From positions 1 through 63,242 of the IMG/VR virus record IMGVR_UViG_3300034283_002437: a stretch of 63,242 nt of DNA. The stretch is one strand, 5' to 3'. The notes under the pieces were generated by a model that did not search any database, was not told the origin of the DNA, and was given only the letters and a program-made list of their open reading frames with translations. Positions 39,812-47,565 of the stretch are shown piece after piece. The position numbers and the translations under genes are program-made. The stretch comes from a virus. The first letter of the stretch is position 1, and each line of letters begins with the position of its first letter.

Positions 39812-39817
39812 TAAATA
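39810..39817 (+). promoter_or_regulatory. Late-promoter motif for lysozyme
   Basis: GATAAATA ends just before the terminator at 39820. A start five to seven bases downstream would fall in the 5' arm of that hairpin. Confidence 0.55.
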
Positions 39818-39819
39818 CA

Positions 39820-39843
39820 GGAGGTTCAATACCTCCTTTTTTT
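39820..39843 (+). terminator. Terminator before the lysozyme gene
   Basis: GGAGGT, loop TCAAT, ACCTCC, then seven T that run up to the lysozyme ATG. Confidence 0.9.
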
Positions 39844-40443
39844 ATGTCTATAAAATTCGTTGATGCATCGAAATATGATAAAGGACTTCCTCATCAACTA
39901 GATGCATGGGAGTATCTTCAACAAAATACTCCACCACATGTATTAGTTGAATTTGAGAAAAGATTTAGAAATCAAAAAGCTGATAATTTATATTCTGGAA
40001 TATCACTGATTAAAGAATTTGAAAATATTGAATTGGTTGCATACCCAGACCCTAAAACAAAAGGTAAACCTTATACAGTAGGTTGGGGAAGCACTCGTAA
40101 GAAAGATGGAACTCCTTTTAAGTTGGGAGAAAGGATTACCCAAAAAGAAGCAGATGAGCTATTTGATTATCAAATTCAAAATGAATTTCTCCCACAACTT
40201 AGAAAGATTCCATACTGGGAGGAAATGAATGTCAATCAAAGAGGGGCTTTACTTTGCTTTGCTTATAATCTTGGTGCAGATTTCTATGGTTCTCCTGACT
40301 TTAATACTATTACACGAGTCTTGAAGAATAAAGAATGGTCTAAAGTACCAGAAGCACTTAAACTCTATCGTAATCCTGGAACTGATGTAGAGGCAGGATT
40401 ATTAAGAAGAAGAATTGCTGAAGGAAAACTTTGGATGAGTTAA
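39844..40443 (+). CDS. e: T4-type lysozyme (GH24 endolysin)
   Basis: This 199-residue protein has an N-terminal extension and a GH24 muramidase domain. The catalytic Glu is in SLIKEFENIELVAYPDP (E58), followed by YTVGWGST with the conserved Thr, and a C-terminal LLRRRIAEGKLW. T4 lysozyme is 164 aa. The ATG directly follows the terminator's T-run and lacks a Shine-Dalgarno sequence unless the GGAGG of the hairpin serves. It degrades peptidoglycan at lysis. Confidence 0.9.
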   Translation: MSIKFVDASKYDKGLPHQLDAWEYLQQNTPPHVLVEFEKRFRNQKADNLYSGISLIKEFENIELVAYPDPKTKGKPYTVGWGSTRKKDGTPFKLGERITQKEADELFDYQIQNEFLPQLRKIPYWEEMNVNQRGALLCFAYNLGADFYGSPDFNTITRVLKNKEWSKVPEALKLYRNPGTDVEAGLLRRRIAEGKLWMS

Positions 40444-40763
40444 TCTTCCATCTTTGCTTTTAAACCAAGCAATGCTGTAAGTAAAGTAAATAAAGCATTA
40501 TATCCCCTGCTCTCGGATTCTTTGCAGTCCAAGGGTGGGGGATTTACTAATCCACCTAATGCATCTGCTCTTTCCATTGACCCAGGAACCATAAAATTAC
40601 AATTTACAAATGTAATACCAACATATCCTAGTGTTCCTATTACAAGAGTTACAATCAATTTATCCAAAAGGCAAAGACCTTTTCTTTCCTTTTTTGGCTG
40701 GTCTCCTGATGAATCTGATAACTTCTGTTGGTTGTCTTTTTGGTTGTGGTCTTCTGTTTTCAT
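40440..40763 (-). CDS. Two-helix membrane protein, holin-like candidate
   Basis: The ATG at 40763 is preferred because GGAG lies six bases upstream; two earlier in-frame ATGs lack this. The 107-residue protein has a polar charged N-terminus, a transmembrane segment (DKLIVTLVIGTLGYVGITFV) and a C-terminal hydrophobic helix (NALFTLLTALLGL). It is tail-to-tail with the lysozyme gene, overlapping by four bases. A holin or lysis-regulator role is inferred from layout only. Confidence 0.65.
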   Translation of the reverse strand: MKTEDHNQKDNQQKLSDSSGDQPKKERKGLCLLDKLIVTLVIGTLGYVGITFVNCNFMVPGSMERADALGGLVNPPPLDCKESESRGYNALFTLLTALLGLKAKMED

Positions 40764-40827
40764 TGAAAACTCCATCATTGGTAATTAATCGTGTAAGTAA
40801 TAGTCCAACGATAAAAATGGATTTCAT
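40660..40827 (-). CDS. 55-residue membrane peptide overlapping the holin-like gene
   Basis: The frame starts with an ATGA overlap with the upstream gene's stop and overlaps the holin-like gene out of frame by about 100 bases. It has a hydrophobic N-terminal helix (MKSIFIVGLLLTRLI) and a strongly basic C-terminus (RPQPKRQ ... KKGKKR). There is no lipobox Cys, so it is not a classical outer spanin. The ATGA coupling is the main evidence that it is translated. Confidence 0.45.
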   Translation of the reverse strand: MKSIFIVGLLLTRLITNDGVFNENRRPQPKRQPTEVIRFIRRPAKKGKKRSLPFG

Positions 40828-41015
40828 TTTTGTTCTTGTTTATGAATCCAGGTTTTCAATTCATGCAAATATTCAATAAGTTGATTTGCTTTTTCTTCAT
40901 GCCAAAAATCTCCAGTAGATAACCATTCTTTTCTGTGGTTATCTATAGCTTTTAATATTTGATGTATTGGAGTATTCCAAGGTTCTCTTATAGGAGTATT
41001 CCATTCCCTTGGCAT
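40824..41015 (-). CDS. 63-residue hypothetical protein with an internal repeat
   Basis: The N-terminus repeats (REWNTPI / EPWNTPI) and the remainder is a charged helix rich in His, Trp and Glu (EKANQLIEYLHELKTWIHK). It is the first of three minus-strand genes leading toward the lysozyme gene. Function unknown. Confidence 0.6.
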   Translation of the reverse strand: MPREWNTPIREPWNTPIHQILKAIDNHRKEWLSTGDFWHEEKANQLIEYLHELKTWIHKQEQK

Positions 41016-41063
41016 GGTGTATACTATTATTTTAAGTATTTATTATAATATCTGCTTTGGCCC

Positions 41064-41092
41064 TTGACAGGGCAGGCGACCTGTGGTACTAT
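41064..41092 (+). promoter_or_regulatory. Early-type promoter for psbA
   Basis: TTGACA, a 17-nt spacer and TACTAT. It overlaps the late motif at 41090-41097. Confidence 0.8.
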
Positions 41093-41097
41093 AAATA
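41090..41097 (+). promoter_or_regulatory. Late promoter for psbA
   Basis: Exact TATAAATA sharing three bases with the -10 of the early-type promoter. Both would start transcription within about ten bases of each other, giving a leader near 60 nt. Confidence 0.7.
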
Positions 41098-41161
41098 AGT
41101 GGTGAGGGACGTAACATTCCTTCACATACTTTTTAATAAACCTTTACGTTCTTTTAAAACC

Positions 41162-42241
41162 ATGACTGCAACTCTCGCCCAACAGCGAAGTGGCAACACT
41201 TGGGAACAATTCTGCGAGTGGGTTACTTCAACCAACAATCGTCTTTACGTTGGCTGGTTCGGAACCCTCATGATTCCAACTCTTCTCGCTGCGACTATTT
41301 GTTTCATTGTTGCCTTTATCGCTGCACCTCCTGTCGATATCGACGGCATCCGTGAACCTGTTGCTGGTTCACTTCTCTACGGCAACAACATCATCTCTGG
41401 TGCTGTTGTTCCTTCCAGCAACGCTATCGGTCTTCACTTCTATCCCATCTGGGAAGCACTTTCACTTGACGAATGGCTTTACAATGGCGGACCTTATCAA
41501 CTTGTGGTTTTCCACTTCCTTATTGGTGTCTTCTGCTACATGGGTCGTGAATGGGAACTCTCCTATCGTCTGGGTATGCGTCCTTGGATTTGCGTTGCTT
41601 ATTCTGCTCCCGTGGCTGCTGCAACTGCTGTGTTTCTTGTTTATCCCTTCGGTCAAGGTTCCTTCTCCGATGGAATGCCTCTTGGAATCTCGGGAACGTT
41701 TAATTACATGCTCGTCTTCCAAGCAGAACACAATATTCTTATGCATCCGTTCCATATGCTTGGCGTGGCTGGGGTATTTGGTGGCAGTCTGTTTAGTGCT
41801 ATGCACGGAAGTCTGGTCACGTCATCGCTAGTGCGTGAAACTACTGAAACCGAATCACAAAACTATGGATACAAGTTCGGACAAGAAGAAGAAACCTACA
41901 ACATCGTCGCCGCACACGGCTACTTCGGACGCCTCATCTTCCAATACGCTTCCTTTAACAACTCTCGTAGCCTACACTTCTTTTTGGCTGCTTGGCCTGT
42001 TGTTGGTATTTGGTTTGCTGCTCTTGGAGTTAGCACGATGGCATTCAACCTGAATGGTTTCAACTTCAACCAGTCTCTGCTTGATAACAACAACCGTGTT
42101 ATTCCTACCTGGGCTGATATTCTCAACCGTGCTAACCTTGGTTTTGAGGTAATGCATGAGCGCAACGCTCACAACTTCCCTCTTGACCTTGCTGCTGCTG
42201 ATATGACCCCTGTGGCACTCACCGCACCAGCTATCGGCTGA
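41162..42241 (+). CDS. psbA: Photosystem II D1 protein
   Basis: This 359-residue protein is a full-length D1: it starts [20 protein letters not shown] and ends ALTAPAIG as processed D1 precursors do. The TyrZ/P680 region reads [18 protein letters not shown]. The quinone and iron ligand region is present as [20 protein letters not shown]. The in-frame GTG at 41099 is not used, since D1 begins at 41162. No intron is present. The phage D1 replaces photodamaged host D1 and keeps photosynthesis running during infection. Codon use is GC-richer than neighbours, as expected of a host-derived gene. Confidence 0.98.
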   Translation: MTATLAQQRSGNTWEQFCEWVTSTNNRLYVGWFGTLMIPTLLAATICFIVAFIAAPPVDIDGIREPVAGSLLYGNNIISGAVVPSSNAIGLHFYPIWEALSLDEWLYNGGPYQLVVFHFLIGVFCYMGREWELSYRLGMRPWICVAYSAPVAAATAVFLVYPFGQGSFSDGMPLGISGTFNYMLVFQAEHNILMHPFHMLGVAGVFGGSLFSAMHGSLVTSSLVRETTETESQNYGYKFGQEEETYNIVAAHGYFGRLIFQYASFNNSRSLHFFLAAWPVVGIWFAALGVSTMAFNLNGFNFNQSLLDNNNRVIPTWADILNRANLGFEVMHERNAHNFPLDLAAADMTPVALTAPAIG

Positions 42242-42249
42242 TTATCTAC

Positions 42250-42278
42250 TTGACAAATCTCTCCAAACCGTCTACAAT
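42250..42278 (+). promoter_or_regulatory. Promoter embedded in the psbA terminator
   Basis: TTGACA, a 17-nt spacer and TACAAT. The -10 lies in the 5' arm and loop of the hairpin at 42266-42290, and the predicted start (about 42285) is in the 3' arm. Confidence 0.8.
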
Positions 42279-42294
42279 GTGTAGGCGGTTTTTT
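42266..42294 (+). terminator. Terminator after psbA
   Basis: AACCGTCTAC pairs with GTAGGCGGTT (10 bp, one G-U), loop AATGT, then a T-run to 42294. Confidence 0.9.
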
Positions 42295-42301
42295 ATTGAT
42301 T

Positions 42302-42970
42302 ATGAAAAAGTACACTGTTTGGATAAGCTGTGGGAATAGTCCATGGGATAGAACATATTTCAATGAGCTAGGTGCAGTACAACTTACACAAGAACAAATC
42401 TCTAAATACTTTACTTTTTCAGAATCTGGAGAAATTGAATTTGATTCTGATGTTCTATCAGAAGAAACTGATAGAGATTGGAATGACCCAGAGAAAAATT
42501 TACCAACTTGGGATGATGTAACAGAAGGTTGTCTATGTTGGGGTCCAGATGCAGATGACCAATATGTTGGTGTATGTCTTGCAGAAGATGATGAAAATCA
42601 AATTTGGGTAAAATCAATTGAAGAACTACCGTATTATACTTCCAATGATATTCAAGAAGGACTTCATATTCAAGAAGAACATACTGGCGCAATTGCTAGA
42701 ATTATATCTGAATTGGATGAGCCTGATGGAGTTTGGATTGTCTATAATTCTTATGAGCGTGGTAGTTATGTTGGAGAATTTGAACTTCCAGATGATGTTC
42801 AATTTGACCCATCTAAATTAGTAGTGAATCTATCTGAAGTTGCAGAATCTTGGACTGTAGTTACTGGATTTGAATATGATGGAGAAGATATTTACTGTGA
42901 TGGTGATACTATGGGAAAAGGTATCGACTGGTATGTTTATTATAAAGGTCAGCTTCATAGCTTCAAATGA
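42302..42970 (+). CDS. Acidic hypothetical protein
   Basis: This 222-residue protein is very acidic and Trp/Tyr-rich (VWISCGNSPWDRTYFNEL; WGPDADDQYVGV). It has no recognised domain and is not obviously secreted. The promoter embedded in the psbA terminator drives it. Function unknown. Confidence 0.7.
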   Translation: MKKYTVWISCGNSPWDRTYFNELGAVQLTQEQISKYFTFSESGEIEFDSDVLSEETDRDWNDPEKNLPTWDDVTEGCLCWGPDADDQYVGVCLAEDDENQIWVKSIEELPYYTSNDIQEGLHIQEEHTGAIARIISELDEPDGVWIVYNSYERGSYVGEFELPDDVQFDPSKLVVNLSEVAESWTVVTGFEYDGEDIYCDGDTMGKGIDWYVYYKGQLHSFK

Positions 42971-42974
42971 CCCC

Positions 42975-43003
42975 TTGACAAATATTTGAAAATGTCCTAC
43001 ACT
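42975..43003 (+). promoter_or_regulatory. Promoter for the nuclease at 43029
   Basis: TTGACA, a 17-nt spacer and TACACT, 26 bases before the ATG. Confidence 0.75.
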
Positions 43004-43028
43004 AGAATCGTGACTCGATTTACACTGA

Positions 43029-43565
43029 ATGCAGTATAAAGAAATTTTTGAGCGAGAGCACTGGATTAAAATTCTAAACAATGTAGTTGAAGAATTGCAA
43101 TTTGTACTATCTCGTAATATTAAATTAAAACTAAAATCTGAATTAATTTCAGAAATGACTGAAAAACTTGCACAAGAATATTTCTCTAAAATTTATCCAG
43201 AGAATGTAAAATGTGCAACTTGTGATAATGACCCAGACTTAGTATTTGGAACTACTCCAGTTGAAATTAAAGTAGCAAAGTATTGTAATGGCTTTTGCTG
43301 GAGAGGAGCTAAATACTCTAAGCGAGAAAGTGATTACGTTTTGATTGCATGGGATTTTAATAAGTACAACCCAGAAGTAATTCATTTTGCAGTTTATAAA
43401 GCATTCCTTTCAACACAAGATTGGATTGAACAAAAACGTGATAACTATTATGCTAAGTTATACACAATGAATTTATTGTCTAAAAATAAAACACACTTTG
43501 CAATTATTGGAGATATTTCATACAATAAAAACGATAATGCAAAACCTATCTTTGAGGAAATCTAA
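43029..43565 (+). CDS. Putative PD-(D/E)xK endonuclease
   Basis: This 178-residue protein has a core DNDPDLVFGTTPVEIKVAK: Asp, then E-x-K, as in restriction-like nucleases. A basic helix precedes it, and WRGAKYSKRESDYVLIAWD follows with a strand-rich pattern. It could cleave host or branched DNA. Its stop overlaps the next start. Confidence 0.75.
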   Translation: MQYKEIFEREHWIKILNNVVEELQFVLSRNIKLKLKSELISEMTEKLAQEYFSKIYPENVKCATCDNDPDLVFGTTPVEIKVAKYCNGFCWRGAKYSKRESDYVLIAWDFNKYNPEVIHFAVYKAFLSTQDWIEQKRDNYYAKLYTMNLLSKNKTHFAIIGDISYNKNDNAKPIFEEI

Positions 43566-43798
43566 TGGAAGACCAAGTAATTGATGTTGAAGCTTCTTCT
43601 GTTGTTGATGAACAATTTCCATCTAATATTAGTATGGAAGTCAATCATGAAGATAAAATTAAAACAGCAGCAGAAATCCGAAATGATTTAAATAAACTAA
43701 AAGAACTGAATAGAGAACTAAAGAAAATCAAAAGATATATGAAGAGTCCTATTCATGCTATTCGACAAATGGATGCAAAAGCTGCCATGAATCAATGA
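43565..43798 (+). CDS. Coiled-coil hypothetical protein
   Basis: This 77-residue protein has an acidic N-terminus and a Lys-rich helix (NKLKELNRELKKIKRYMKSP). It overlaps the nuclease by one base. Function unknown. Confidence 0.65.
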   Translation: MEDQVIDVEASSVVDEQFPSNISMEVNHEDKIKTAAEIRNDLNKLKELNRELKKIKRYMKSPIHAIRQMDAKAAMNQ

Positions 43799-43807
43799 TA
43801 TATAATA

Positions 43808-43829
43808 AGTAACCATTGGTTACTTTTTT
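43808..43829 (+). terminator. Terminator before tRNA-Ser
   Basis: AGTAACC-ATT-GGTTACT followed by T-run ending at the first base of the tRNA. Confidence 0.75.
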
Positions 43830-43916
43830 GGAGGGTCAATCCGATTGGCGACGGAACCTGTCTTGAAAACAGTTGAGGTGTTAAAGCCCTTGGGCGTTCG
43901 ACTCGCCCACCCTCCG
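43830..43916 (+). tRNA. tRNA-Ser (TGA)
   Basis: Acceptor GGAGGGT/ACCCTCC, anticodon loop CTTGAAA with TGA, a long variable arm, and T-loop TTCGACT. It lies apart from the main tRNA region and directly follows a terminator, so its own promoter is not obvious. Confidence 0.93.
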
Positions 43917-43934
43917 TTAATTGATATTATTTTT

Positions 43935-44090
43935 ATGAATGACAAAATGTACAAAGAATTTTGTGAAAAAATTCAACACAGTATTCAAATTTCAATTAAG
44001 CATGGTCACAATGATTATGCACTGGGATTAAAAAAATCTATCATGATTATGAATGAATTAAGACAAAGATATGCAAATGAAACTAAATAA
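43935..44090 (+). CDS. 51-residue hypothetical protein
   Basis: The ATG at 43935 follows the tRNA; longer in-frame starts lie inside the tRNA. The protein is helical and basic (MYKEFCEKIQHSIQISIK). Function unknown. Confidence 0.55.
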   Translation: MNDKMYKEFCEKIQHSIQISIKHGHNDYALGLKKSIMIMNELRQRYANETK

Positions 44091-44116
44091 TATCATTCTT
44101 AATCTGAGAGGTTAGT

Positions 44117-44308
44117 ATGGAAAAATGTCCTGCCTGTGGGATAATTATTGAAGACGGATTAGCTAAATTTTCATACGGGAAACCTGGAAGTTTAGAATAT
44201 CTTGCTCAACGAGTCTGCCAGTATCGTAAAGTAGATTCTCCATGTATAAATCCTTGCTATAATGAAGAGACTGATTATCCTCCTGGATACGACGAACTTC
44301 CATTTTAA
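44117..44308 (+). CDS. Small Cys-rich protein, zinc-binding candidate
   Basis: This 63-residue protein has CPAC near the start and further Cys at RVCQY and SPCINPCYN, so it can bind zinc. A ribosome-binding site (GAGAGGTTAGT) precedes it. Function unknown. Confidence 0.65.
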   Translation: MEKCPACGIIIEDGLAKFSYGKPGSLEYLAQRVCQYRKVDSPCINPCYNEETDYPPGYDELPF

Positions 44309-44325
44309 CCTTATTATTAAATATT

Positions 44326-44883
44326 ATGATTGAATTAAATGATTTTATAAAAGTTTATGATGATGTATTAGATAATGATACATGTAATCAGTTGATTCAA
44401 TTTTTTGAATCCAATAACGAAAAACAAGAACATATTAATAATAATTATTGTCCTAATTTTATTCAGTTAAACTTAACCGAAAATCACAAACAAAATTCAG
44501 ACATACAAACTATTCACAATCAACTAATAAAAAAGACAATAGAATATAGAGATAAGTATTATGAATTTGTAGATAAAAACGTATTTCCAGAAACTCATGC
44601 ATTTGAGCAATTTAGAATTAAAAAATACTTAGACAATGCTGAGTATAGATTTGATACTCATGTTGATGTTACTGATTATAGTTCTGCTAGAAGATATCTT
44701 TCTTTTATGTGGTATTTAAATGATGTAGAAGTTGGAGGACATACTGTTTTTAAAGATTTTAGTATAGTTCCAAAAACTGGAAGATTACTTGTATTCCCTC
44801 CACTATGGTTGTTTCCTCATTATGCACAACCTGCTTTGAGTGGAGTTAAATATATTATAAGCACATACTTACACTACAAATGA
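44326..44883 (+). CDS. 2-oxoglutarate/Fe(II) dioxygenase
   Basis: This 185-residue protein resembles the prolyl-4-hydroxylase-type fold: the HxD motif is in RFDTHVDVT (His about 112, Asp 114), the core reads YLSFMWYLNDVEVGGHTVF, the distal His lies in LFPHYAQPALSG, and a Lys follows in GVKYIIST for 2-oxoglutarate binding. Such enzymes are common in cyanophages; protein or nucleobase substrates are unknown. ATGA overlap joins it to the next gene. Confidence 0.88.
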   Translation: MIELNDFIKVYDDVLDNDTCNQLIQFFESNNEKQEHINNNYCPNFIQLNLTENHKQNSDIQTIHNQLIKKTIEYRDKYYEFVDKNVFPETHAFEQFRIKKYLDNAEYRFDTHVDVTDYSSARRYLSFMWYLNDVEVGGHTVFKDFSIVPKTGRLLVFPPLWLFPHYAQPALSGVKYIISTYLHYK

Positions 44884-45083
44884 CTATGGAAACTAACACT
44901 GAGGCTACTGAAAATCTAGAGATTGAATTGGATGATGATACTGCCAAGATTGCATCAATCTTAGCAGAAGAAAGAGGTATTACTGTAGAAGAATTACTTC
45001 AACAAGTTTTGACTGATGCATTGGAAAGTGGGTATTTTGATAATCCAGAAAATATAACTGTCAATGATTCTCTAGACGTATGA
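44880..45083 (+). CDS. Acidic hypothetical protein
   Basis: This 67-residue protein has an acidic N-terminus and the segment ILAEERGITVEELLQQVL. It resembles the helix-turn-helix of ribbon-helix-helix-like proteins, but this is weak. ATGA overlaps occur at both ends, which suggests a coupled gene string. Confidence 0.65.
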   Translation: MTMETNTEATENLEIELDDDTAKIASILAEERGITVEELLQQVLTDALESGYFDNPENITVNDSLDV

Positions 45084-45241
45084 CACCACAAGTATTTTTT
45101 ACATTATTAATATGTATACTTTGGTATGTCTGTTTCACTGACCCGAATATATTAGATTGGGTTACTATTAAAATACAACATTTTTTTGTGTATTTACATT
45201 TGCAATATATTAAACTTAAATGGAAATTTAAGAAATTTTAG
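45080..45241 (+). CDS. 53-residue single-helix membrane protein
   Basis: The frame starts with an ATGA overlap, has a hydrophobic N-terminal helix (VFFTLLICILWYVCF) and a basic C-terminal helix (YIKLKWKFKKF). Function unknown. A terminator begins at its stop codon. Confidence 0.65.
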   Translation: MTPQVFFTLLICILWYVCFTDPNILDWVTIKIQHFFVYLHLQYIKLKWKFKKF

Positions 45242-45262
45242 CGTCGGGGTGCCCTGGCGCTT
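45240..45262 (+). terminator. Terminator
   Basis: AGCGTCGGG pairs with CCTGGCGCT (G-U included), a tight loop, then a T-rich tract. The following extended -10 lies just downstream. Confidence 0.7.
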
Positions 45263-45274
45263 TCCTGCTTTTTG

Positions 45275-45283
45275 TGCTATACT
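45275..45283 (+). promoter_or_regulatory. Extended -10 promoter for glutaredoxin
   Basis: TGC followed by TATACT, 24 bases before the ATG. There is no good -35 box. Confidence 0.5.
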
Positions 45284-45307
45284 ACGGAGAGAATCCGACA
45301 ACTGCCT

Positions 45308-45544
45308 ATGGACATTGTAATTTACAGTAAAGAAAATTGCCAGTATTGTGAAAAAATCAAGCAAGTTTTTGGACTCAAACAAATGAATTATGTTGAGTAT
45401 AAACTTGATGTAGATTTTACTAGGCAAAATTTCATAGATGAATTTGGAGAAAATTCCACATTTCCTAGAATCTTAATTGATGGGAAATTAATTGGTGGAG
45501 CATCTGAAACAATTTCTTATCTTAAGGAGAACAATTTAGTATGA
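45308..45544 (+). CDS. Glutaredoxin
   Basis: This 78-residue thioredoxin-fold protein has the redox pair C11-Q-Y-C14 (SKENCQYCEKIK), the cis-Pro in STFPRILIDGK, and GGASETISYL, all of glutaredoxins. It can supply electrons to NrdA/NrdB encoded at 26-30 kb. Its stop overlaps the next start. Confidence 0.93.
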   Translation: MDIVIYSKENCQYCEKIKQVFGLKQMNYVEYKLDVDFTRQNFIDEFGENSTFPRILIDGKLIGGASETISYLKENNLV

Positions 45545-46251
45545 TTAAAGTGTGTGAAATTTCTTCTTTTATTGATACATTGATGGATAACTTTACTATT
45601 CATCGAAAAAAACCTAAAGCTAGTTTTGTTAAATTTTTACAGTCGCAGGATATTGACCGTAAAACAATTAATGATTATGTAGAAAACAAAACTGGTTTTA
45701 TTGAAGAGCAAATAAAGGAACTTGAACTTGCGATGTCTGGTGCTGACCCACAAGTAAAAGAAGGGTACGGAAATTTTCGTAAACCAGAACTTCGTGAATT
45801 TAAAGAAATGCTAGAACAAATCATTGATGATTTGCATAGCTATAAAGACAGCAAGAAGATTGTACGAAAGCGTAAAACACATTCACCAGAAAAACTAATA
45901 AAGTATATTAGTCTTAATACTAATCCAATTGTAGTAGGAACAAATTCATATTCTGCTATTCCTACTCTAAGTATTATTGGTGCAAAACATATTTTTCTAT
46001 ACAACGCAGAAAACAGAGAACTTTCATATTATACTGGTAGGTCTCTTAGTGTTCGTAGAACTTTAATCACTGGATTTGATTCTGAAAAATCTTGGGTTAG
46101 GACTATTAGAAAACCAGAAGATTTTCTGACTGAAATTATTTCTTGTAGTAAATTCAATGTTGAAAATATTGGAACTCTTCTAACTACAAAACCTAAAACT
46201 CCAACTGGTCGTACCAATTCAAAACAGACATTATTGAAGGTTTTGACATGA
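45541..46251 (+). CDS. Conserved hypothetical protein
   Basis: This 236-residue protein has a helical N-terminal half (DTLMDNFTIHRKKPKASFV) and a strand-rich C-terminal half with many Thr and Lys. It is translationally coupled to glutaredoxin and to the small gene after it. No family is recognised. Confidence 0.7.
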   Translation: MIKVCEISSFIDTLMDNFTIHRKKPKASFVKFLQSQDIDRKTINDYVENKTGFIEEQIKELELAMSGADPQVKEGYGNFRKPELREFKEMLEQIIDDLHSYKDSKKIVRKRKTHSPEKLIKYISLNTNPIVVGTNSYSAIPTLSIIGAKHIFLYNAENRELSYYTGRSLSVRRTLITGFDSEKSWVRTIRKPEDFLTEIISCSKFNVENIGTLLTTKPKTPTGRTNSKQTLLKVLT

Positions 46252-46418
46252 ACTCAATTCCAGAAAAATACCTAAATAAAAATGTAAAAGCAATGTTGAG
46301 TGGGAGGAGTAAGACTTTTAATAAAAAGCCTGACTTTCACTTTTCTAGGGTATTTTCATTTCTTCAAAAAGCCTATAAAGTGGAGATAAAAATTTTCGTA
46401 GATAACGTACAACCATAA
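46248..46418 (+). CDS. 56-residue hypothetical protein
   Basis: It overlaps the previous stop by ATGA. The sequence is basic in its first half (NKNVKAMLSGRSKTFNKK) and ends with VEIKIFVDNVQP. Function unknown. Confidence 0.6.
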   Translation: MNSIPEKYLNKNVKAMLSGRSKTFNKKPDFHFSRVFSFLQKAYKVEIKIFVDNVQP

Positions 46419-46441
46419 TCTAAGGCTAGAGGAGAAAACTT

Positions 46442-46681
46442 ATGCCAAGTCTACTAGTTCTCATTTCCGTACTATCAATAGGTATTGTACTAATTGTTCT
46501 GAGTTTTATGGTAGGAATTGTATTTGGTTGGTTTGCAAATGAATACTTTACTCCTATGACTTCTGGAAACAATCATCTACATCCAGAAATGTATGATGAA
46601 AACGGAAATTATATAACTGAAGAATTAATTGCTGTGCGTTTTGAAGAAGAAGATGAGGAAGACGAAAACGAAGAGGATTAA
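46442..46681 (+). CDS. Single-helix membrane protein
   Basis: This 79-residue protein is a long transmembrane segment (LVLISVLSIGIVLIVLSFMV) with a very acidic C-terminal tail (EEEDEEDENEED). A ribosome-binding site (GAGGAGAAAAC) precedes it. It may be a lysis or membrane-anchor protein. Confidence 0.68.
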   Translation: MPSLLVLISVLSIGIVLIVLSFMVGIVFGWFANEYFTPMTSGNNHLHPEMYDENGNYITEELIAVRFEEEDEEDENEED

Positions 46682-46684
46682 TTT

Positions 46685-47563
46685 ATGATACTTGTTGATA
46701 TGAATCAGTGTATGATTAGTAACTTAATGATGCAGACCAAAATTGATGATGGACTAGATGAAAATATGGTTCGTCATATGGTTCTAAATTCTATTAAATC
46801 ATACAGGAAAAAATTTCATGAAGAATATGGAGAACTAGTACTTTGTTATGATAGTAAGCACTATTGGAGAAAGGAAGTTTTCCCATATTATAAACAAAAC
46901 AGAAAAAAAGATAGAGAAAAATCTTCTCATAATTGGTCTAAAATTTTTGAAGTATTGAATAAAATTAGGGATGAGATTAGAGACAACTTTCCATATATTG
47001 TAATGGAAATTTATGGAACTGAGGCAGATGATGTGATAGCAACATTATCAAAATATATCTCTATTCAAAATATTAAAAAACAGAAGCAAAATCTTCCCAC
47101 AGAAAAAGTATTAATTCTATCTGGGGATAAAGATTTTATTCAACTTAAAAAATATCCATGTGTGTCTCAATACAATCCGTTACAGAAAAAATTTGTAAGC
47201 GGAATTGACCCAAAAATTTACATCAAAGAGCATGTAATCAAGGGAGATAAATCAGATGGAATTCCAAATTTCTTATCAGCATCTGATACTTTTGTTACTG
47301 GAAAAAGACAGAAGCCAATAAGTAAAAAGAATATTGATAAGTGGATAAACTGTGACCCAGAATCATATTGTAATGCAGAACAACTTTCAAATTATCATCG
47401 AAATCTTAGGTTAATTGATTTGAGTATGATACCTTCTGAAATTGAAAACAAAATTATAGAAGAATTTGAGAAGTTAAATAGTAGTAAGCCAAACAAGCTA
47501 TCAATAAATTATTTTATTGAAAACAAATTAGTATCTTTATTAAATGAAATGGAGGATTTTTAA
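46685..47563 (+). CDS. rnh: RNase H (T4 rnh, FEN family)
   Basis: This 292-residue protein matches T4 RNase H, a 5' nuclease that removes primers from Okazaki fragments. Metal ligands appear in LVDMNQ (D5), EADDVIA (about 113-119), GDKDF (about 147) and KGDKSDGIPN (about 187-196). Length is close to T4 (305 aa). Confidence 0.92.
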   Translation: MILVDMNQCMISNLMMQTKIDDGLDENMVRHMVLNSIKSYRKKFHEEYGELVLCYDSKHYWRKEVFPYYKQNRKKDREKSSHNWSKIFEVLNKIRDEIRDNFPYIVMEIYGTEADDVIATLSKYISIQNIKKQKQNLPTEKVLILSGDKDFIQLKKYPCVSQYNPLQKKFVSGIDPKIYIKEHVIKGDKSDGIPNFLSASDTFVTGKRQKPISKKNIDKWINCDPESYCNAEQLSNYHRNLRLIDLSMIPSEIENKIIEEFEKLNSSKPNKLSINYFIENKLVSLLNEMEDF

Positions 47564-47565
47564 CA

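Noticed and set aside
41099-41161. N-terminal extension of D1 from a GTG
   Set aside because: Known D1 proteins start at MTAT..., and the extension lies in the promoter/leader.
41307-42172. Frames of 66-174 codons on both strands inside psbA
   Set aside because: psbA is intact and highly conserved; the alternative frames are a result of its codon use. No psbA intron or homing endonuclease is present.
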